A DNA stretch of 64,000 nucleotides from contig NZ_CP140152.1 in assembly GCF_034479515.1 (NCBI RefSeq), positions 4,712,001 through 4,776,000 on the forward strand, written 5' to 3'. Below are positions 59,911-64,000 of the stretch, piece by piece. Each line of letters begins with the position of its first letter. Position 1 is the first letter of the stretch. The DNA is from Duganella zoogloeoides (lineage in GTDB: Bacteria > Pseudomonadota > Gammaproteobacteria > Burkholderiales > Burkholderiaceae_D). Both the position numbers and the translations under genes were made by a program. The notes below the pieces were generated by a model. The model did no database searches and was not told the DNA's origin. It saw nothing but the letters and a program-made list of their open reading frames with translations.

Positions 59911-62682
59911 ATGATGGTGGAGACAGGTTTGTCGCGTTCCATACGCTTGATGTTCATCGGTACGATCGCTTTCGGTATGCATACCGCCTACGCGCAATCG
60001 ACAACCGGTAGCAGCATCCAGAAGGTAGAAATTACGGGCTCGAGCATCAAGCGCGCCGAAGCCGAAACGATCTCGGTTATCCAGACGCTGAGCCGCAAGG
60101 ACATCGAGCAAACAGGTAAATCGTCGATCGCCGACGTCGTGCGCAGCATTTCCGCTGACAACAACGGCAGCGTAAGCGGCTCATTCACCAGCGGCTTTGC
60201 AGGCAGCGCCTCGGGTGTTTCGCTGCGCGGCCTCTCGGTCAGCTCGACGCTCGTGCTGATCAACGGTCGCCGCACTGCCCCTTATGGTTTTGGTGACGAC
60301 GGCCAGCGCAGTTTTGTCGACCTCAACTCGATCCCGCTGGACGCGGTCGATCGTATCGACATCCTGAAAGACGGCGCTTCGGCCATTTACGGTTCCGATG
60401 CAATCGCAGGCGTGGTCAACATCATCCTGCGTCAAAACTACGTGGGCAAGACCATCAGCGCCAGCATGGGCCAGAGTAGCGAAGGCGACGGCACCACCAA
60501 TACCGTGTCGGGCGCTTTCGGCTTCGGCGATTTGGACAACGACAAGTTCAATATCTTCGGTACGGTCGATCTGAAAACCACCGAGCGCATCCGTCAGGAC
60601 AATCGCGGCAAATGGATCGGTCAGGCCGATGCCCGCCCATGGGGCGGCCGCGACCAGCGTGCCGGCCAAACCACAGCAGGCAATGCGGGCGGCAGCTCGT
60701 TCCTGGGCACCCTGCGCCCGGTCAATGCCGCTGGCGGACCTGCCGGCAACATCCGCAACCTGCCAGGCACCTGTGACCCGATCAATCTCGATCCGACCGG
60801 CGGCACCAGCCTCGATAACACCGGCGGCGGCTGCCTGTGGGATCCGGTCGCCTACTCTACCATCCAGCCAAAAACCCAGAATATCAATGCGTTCGTGCGC
60901 GCCACGGTGGCGATCAATGACAACACCCAGGGTTATGCCGAAGGTGGCGTATTCAAATCAAAAGCCGATACCTACACCACACCTTCGGGCCTGACGGGCG
61001 CCGGCTTCGACCTGGTCAACGCGCGCGTCAACAACACCGGCACCGGTCCCGATCAGCTATTGATGCCAGCGAACCATCCGGACAACATCCTCGGCGTGGC
61101 CGCCCGCCCGCGCTGGGTCGATGCCTCACGTCCTCGTACCACCGACCTGGAAACCACCGTCACCCGCGTGCTGGCCGGCATCAAAGGCACCGCTGGCGGC
61201 TGGGACTACGACACCGGCGTGCTCTATGCGGAAAGCAAGACCGATCGCACCCAAAACGGCTATTACCGCACCAGCGCGCTGCGCACGGCGCTCAACAACG
61301 GCACCTTCCGCATCGGCCAGGGCGTGGTCAACAGCGCCGACGTCCTGGCGCTCGTTTCGCCTACCCTGACCAACTCGGGGATCACGAAAAGCACCTCGAT
61401 AGACTTCAAGGCTACCCGCGAGCTGATCCAGCTGCCGGGCGGCATGATGGGAGTGGCCGTAGGCGCCGAATACCGCAAGGAAGACAACAATACCCAGTCG
61501 ACCCCGTATACCGATATCAACGATGTCGTCGGGCTCGGTTACTCAGCAGCGCAAGGCAAACGCAATGTCAAGGCGCTGTACGCCGAGCTGGCCATTCCGG
61601 TAATCAAGTCGCTGGAACTGCAACTGGCAGTGCGTACCGATGACTACTCGGACTACGGCCGCTCGACCACGCCTAAAGTGGGCTTCAAGTTCACGCCGGC
61701 GCCGATCGTGGCCTTCCGTGGCACCTATGCCGAAGGCTTCCGTGCACCAAGCACGGCGGAAAACGGCAACAGCGCGGTGGCGGCGTTCACCACCATCGCC
61801 AGCGATCCGGTGCGTTGCCCGGTCACCGGTCTGGCAGCCGACTGCTCGAGCGCATCGGTTGGCGCCATTACGGTAGGCAACAAGAACATCAAGCCTGAAA
61901 CCTCGAAGAGCTACAGCCTGGGCCTAGTGCTGGAACCGGTCAAGGATGTAAACTTCTCGCTCGACCTGTGGCAAATCGTGCGCAAGAACGAGATCAACGG
62001 CTCCGATCCCGGCGCGGTGGTGTCTAACCCTGCGGCCTACCCCGACGCGGAAATCGTGCGCGGCGAAGCGACCACCAACTTCCCCAACTTGCCTGGTCCT
62101 ATCCTGATGGTACGGGCGCCATACCTGAACGCCGGCCAAACCAAGACTTCGGGCGTCGACCTGGATCTGCGCGGCAAGTACAACATGGGCGAGAACGGTC
62201 GCATCACGTCGGGCGTCACCGTCACGTACATGAAGGAATTTACCCGCACCAATGCTGATGGCACCGTGCTCGAATTCGCAGGTACCCACGGCGATACCAA
62301 TCTGTCCGGCAACGGCGGCACGCCCAAAACCAAGGCCCGCCTGACGCTGGGCTGGGACAAGGGCCCGGTCAACATCACCGCCAACATGAACTTCGTCAGC
62401 AGCATTAGCAACAAGAACGAAAAGGCCGGCGATTGTCTGGACACCGATGCAAACGACGTGCCTTACCTGAACTGCCGCATTGCGTCGTTCACAACGACCG
62501 ACCTGTTTGGTCGCTGGAATGTTACGCCGCAGTGGGAGCTGACCGCGTCGGTGAGCAATGTATTCAACCGGATGGCGCCGTTGGATGTGCAGACTTACGG
62601 CCGTATCAACTACAACCCGTCGCTGCACCAGTCGGGCGCAGTTGGCCGCTTCTTCACCCTCGGCGGTCGTTACACGTTCTAA
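59911..62682 (+). CDS. TonB-dependent outer-membrane receptor 7
   Basis: 923 aa from ATG 59911, with GAGGAG upstream. Signal peptide 1-28 (AYA|Q), TonB-box-like KVEITGS (38-44), plug (LRGLSVSSTLVLINGRRTAP, ILKDGASAIYGSDAIAGVVNII), barrel, and terminal RYTF. It is the nearest paralogue of receptor 1: both carry GDDGQ/DDGQ-SF after the plug NGRR motif, GGGCLW in an early loop, and MAPLDxQTYG near the end. It has no STN domain. A strong GC-rich hairpin without U-tract follows at 62730. Confidence 0.93.
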   Translation: MMVETGLSRSIRLMFIGTIAFGMHTAYAQSTTGSSIQKVEITGSSIKRAEAETISVIQTLSRKDIEQTGKSSIADVVRSISADNNGSVSGSFTSGFAGSASGVSLRGLSVSSTLVLINGRRTAPYGFGDDGQRSFVDLNSIPLDAVDRIDILKDGASAIYGSDAIAGVVNIILRQNYVGKTISASMGQSSEGDGTTNTVSGAFGFGDLDNDKFNIFGTVDLKTTERIRQDNRGKWIGQADARPWGGRDQRAGQTTAGNAGGSSFLGTLRPVNAAGGPAGNIRNLPGTCDPINLDPTGGTSLDNTGGGCLWDPVAYSTIQPKTQNINAFVRATVAINDNTQGYAEGGVFKSKADTYTTPSGLTGAGFDLVNARVNNTGTGPDQLLMPANHPDNILGVAARPRWVDASRPRTTDLETTVTRVLAGIKGTAGGWDYDTGVLYAESKTDRTQNGYYRTSALRTALNNGTFRIGQGVVNSADVLALVSPTLTNSGITKSTSIDFKATRELIQLPGGMMGVAVGAEYRKEDNNTQSTPYTDINDVVGLGYSAAQGKRNVKALYAELAIPVIKSLELQLAVRTDDYSDYGRSTTPKVGFKFTPAPIVAFRGTYAEGFRAPSTAENGNSAVAAFTTIASDPVRCPVTGLAADCSSASVGAITVGNKNIKPETSKSYSLGLVLEPVKDVNFSLDLWQIVRKNEINGSDPGAVVSNPAAYPDAEIVRGEATTNFPNLPGPILMVRAPYLNAGQTKTSGVDLDLRGKYNMGENGRITSGVTVTYMKEFTRTNADGTVLEFAGTHGDTNLSGNGGTPKTKARLTLGWDKGPVNITANMNFVSSISNKNEKAGDCLDTDANDVPYLNCRIASFTTTDLFGRWNVTPQWELTASVSNVFNRMAPLDVQTYGRINYNPSLHQSGAVGRFFTLGGRYTF

Positions 62683-63070
62683 GGCTGGTTACATCCCGGT
62701 AGCCGCAACCTGATGCGGTGCCGGGGCCTGCGGCGGCCACAGTCACGTGGCCGCCGCCATCTCCCCTCCTACAGCGTCACGATCCGGTGCCGCTACCCTC
62801 CCCCCCAAAAAAATCCCGCCCTCGACCACCAATCTTTCCTCGCGTAGCACGTTTTAGCTATAAATTTTCGAAAAAAATGTATTTTTGTGTAAATTAATCG
62901 GTTTTTTTTGTAAATAGCACCAAAAGTGTTGTTTATTTCAATGTTGTTACAGTGTGTGCATTGACCCCTCACGAGGTGGATGGTCTCATACGCCCCCTGA
63001 GTGATTTACTTATGAATTATTCAGAATAAGAATTTTATTGAGATCAAGCAAGTTTTCGGGAGTTGTAACG
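62683..63070. other. Intergenic region between receptors 7 and 8, 388 bases
   Basis: No gene. The first 130 bases are GC-rich with the hairpin at 62730-62757; the rest is AT-rich. A TTGACC hexamer (about 62963) next to CCTCACGAGG (inverted repeat CCTC/GAGG) may belong to the receptor 8 promoter. Confidence 0.5.
62730..62757 (+). terminator. Strong GC hairpin after receptor 7
   Basis: GCGGCGGCCAC (62730-62740) pairs perfectly with GTGGCCGCCGC (62747-62757), loop AGTCAC. No T-run follows, so it is more likely an mRNA 3' stabilising structure or a pause site than a standard intrinsic terminator. Confidence 0.55.
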
Positions 63071-64000
63071 ATGATGATGGAAAAAGTAATGGCGCGATCG
63101 CTGCGCCTGGTGTTTGCCGGTAGCGCCGTATTTGCCCTGGCTCAACCAGCCCTAGCCCAGCAAGCCGAAGCGCCGGTCCAGCGCGTGGAAATCACCGGTT
63201 CGGCCATCAAGCGTATTGATGCGGAAACCGCCGTACCGGTCACCGTGCTGCGCATGGACGACCTGAAAAAAGAAGGCATCACCACGGTCGAACAAGTGAT
63301 GGCCAACCTGAGCGTGTCGCAATCAAGCCGTGGCACCAGCCAGTCGGTCGGTTCGAGCACCGGCGGCGCGGCATTTGCCGACCTGCGCGGTATCGGCGCC
63401 AACAAAACCCTGGTGCTGCTCAATGGCCGTCGCCTGGCCAACAATGCGTTCGACAGCTCGGCGCCCGACCTGAACATGATCCCGTTCGCGGCCATCGAGC
63501 GCGTGGAAGTGCTGCGTGACGGCGCCTCGTCGCTGTACGGCTCCGACGCGGTCGGCGGCGTGATCAACTTCATCACCAAGAAAGACTACCGTGGCGGCAC
63601 CGTCACCGTGGGTGCGGATTCCACCCAGCACGGCGGCGGTTCGGCCAACAACGCCAACGTCGGCGTCGGCTTCGGCGACCTGCAGGACGATGGTTACAAC
63701 ATCTTCGCCATGGTCGATCACCAGTACCAGCACGCATTGTCCGGCACCAACCGCGACTTCAACCGCCGCTACCCGGGCGGCCTGTCCGGCTCGACCAGCC
63801 CGGCTAATTACTTCCAGGGCAGCAAGGGCGCCAACCCGGCCGGCGCCGCATGCGCCAACGGCGACTTCCTGATCCCTGCCAGCGGCAGCAGCTGCTACAT
63901 GACCACGTCGCCGTTCGTCGACTACGTGCCGAAGAGCGAACGCACCACCGGCCTGGTCAAGGGTACCTTCAAGCTGAACGAGAACCATGAACTGGGCGTG
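63071..64000 (+). CDS. TonB-dependent outer-membrane receptor 8, N-terminal part only
   Basis: 310 codons, open to the window end. ATG 63071 follows GGGAG. Signal peptide 1-29 (ALA|Q), TonB-box-like RVEITGS (38-44), a complete plug domain (LRGIGANKTLVLLNGRRLAN, VLRDGASSLYGSDAVGGVINFI) and the first barrel strands. The plug is closest to those of receptors 2 and 3, with the shared order VGSxTGG-AxADLRGxGxNKTLVLLNGRR. The first residues MMMEKVMARSLRLVFAG are almost the same as in receptors 1 and 3. The rest of the barrel lies beyond the window. Confidence 0.92.
   Translation, partial: MMMEKVMARSLRLVFAGSAVFALAQPALAQQAEAPVQRVEITGSAIKRIDAETAVPVTVLRMDDLKKEGITTVEQVMANLSVSQSSRGTSQSVGSSTGGAAFADLRGIGANKTLVLLNGRRLANNAFDSSAPDLNMIPFAAIERVEVLRDGASSLYGSDAVGGVINFITKKDYRGGTVTVGADSTQHGGGSANNANVGVGFGDLQDDGYNIFAMVDHQYQHALSGTNRDFNRRYPGGLSGSTSPANYFQGSKGANPAGAACANGDFLIPASGSSCYMTTSPFVDYVPKSERTTGLVKGTFKLNENHELGV

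Noticed and set aside
62799..62813. C7-A7 homopolymer tract as a phase-variation switch
   Set aside because: It lies about 260 bases upstream of receptor 8, outside any coding sequence and outside the likely promoter spacer.

Overview
The window looks like chromosomal DNA of a high-GC betaproteobacterium, most likely family Oxalobacteraceae (the Massilia/Duganella/Janthinobacterium group). The reasons are the gene order rimP-nusA-infB-rbfA-truB, the yhdP-nitrilase-tldD operon, the tkt-gapA pair, the protein sequences themselves, and an unusually large set of TonB-dependent receptors. No mobile element, CRISPR array, rRNA or tRNA gene was found.

Layout. 1-5474: dusA (cut by the window edge), a membrane-anchored XRE regulator with a small exported partner, a GNAT acetyltransferase, and a DUF3141 protein related to PHA synthases. 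5601-17444, minus strand: translation and RNA-modification genes. In transcription order these are scpB, rluB, then a promoter and leader terminator, then rimP-nusA-infB-rbfA-truB and typA. 17768-19883: glk with a HexR-like site upstream, and a DedA-rhodanese fusion. 20370-28547: a TonB-dependent receptor, a PQQ-propeller lipoprotein, a short lipoprotein that looks truncated, and a second receptor. 28608-29928: aroG (DAHP synthase) on the minus strand behind a complete transcription attenuator. 30192-32831: a third receptor. 32869-39387: the operon yhdP-nit-tldD. 39564-42308: glnE. 42458-48414: two receptors in tandem. 48480-51548: tkt-gapA. 51767-53920: rsmE and a TPR/aspartyl-asparaginyl hydroxylase. 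54005-64000: three more receptors (the last cut by the window end) around a COG2509-like FAD protein, with a 1 kb AT-rich gap.

The most notable observation is the aroG leader. A sigma70-type promoter is followed by a 21-codon leader ORF carrying FFF and YFYF, then an 8-nt segment inside its last codons that is exactly complementary to the 5' arm of a downstream intrinsic terminator. This is the full geometry of ribosome-mediated attenuation responding to phenylalanine and tyrosine. A second leader terminator sits between a good promoter and rimP, where termination control by NusA would be logical.

The other main theme is the eight receptor genes within about 44 kb. All begin with a signal peptide followed by a VxxTGS TonB-box-like motif. 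None has an STN signalling domain, a FecI/FecR pair, a SusD partner or transport genes beside it. They are interleaved with housekeeping genes and fall into paralogous pairs, which points to duplication and dispersal of nutrient-uptake porins whose substrates cannot be read from context.
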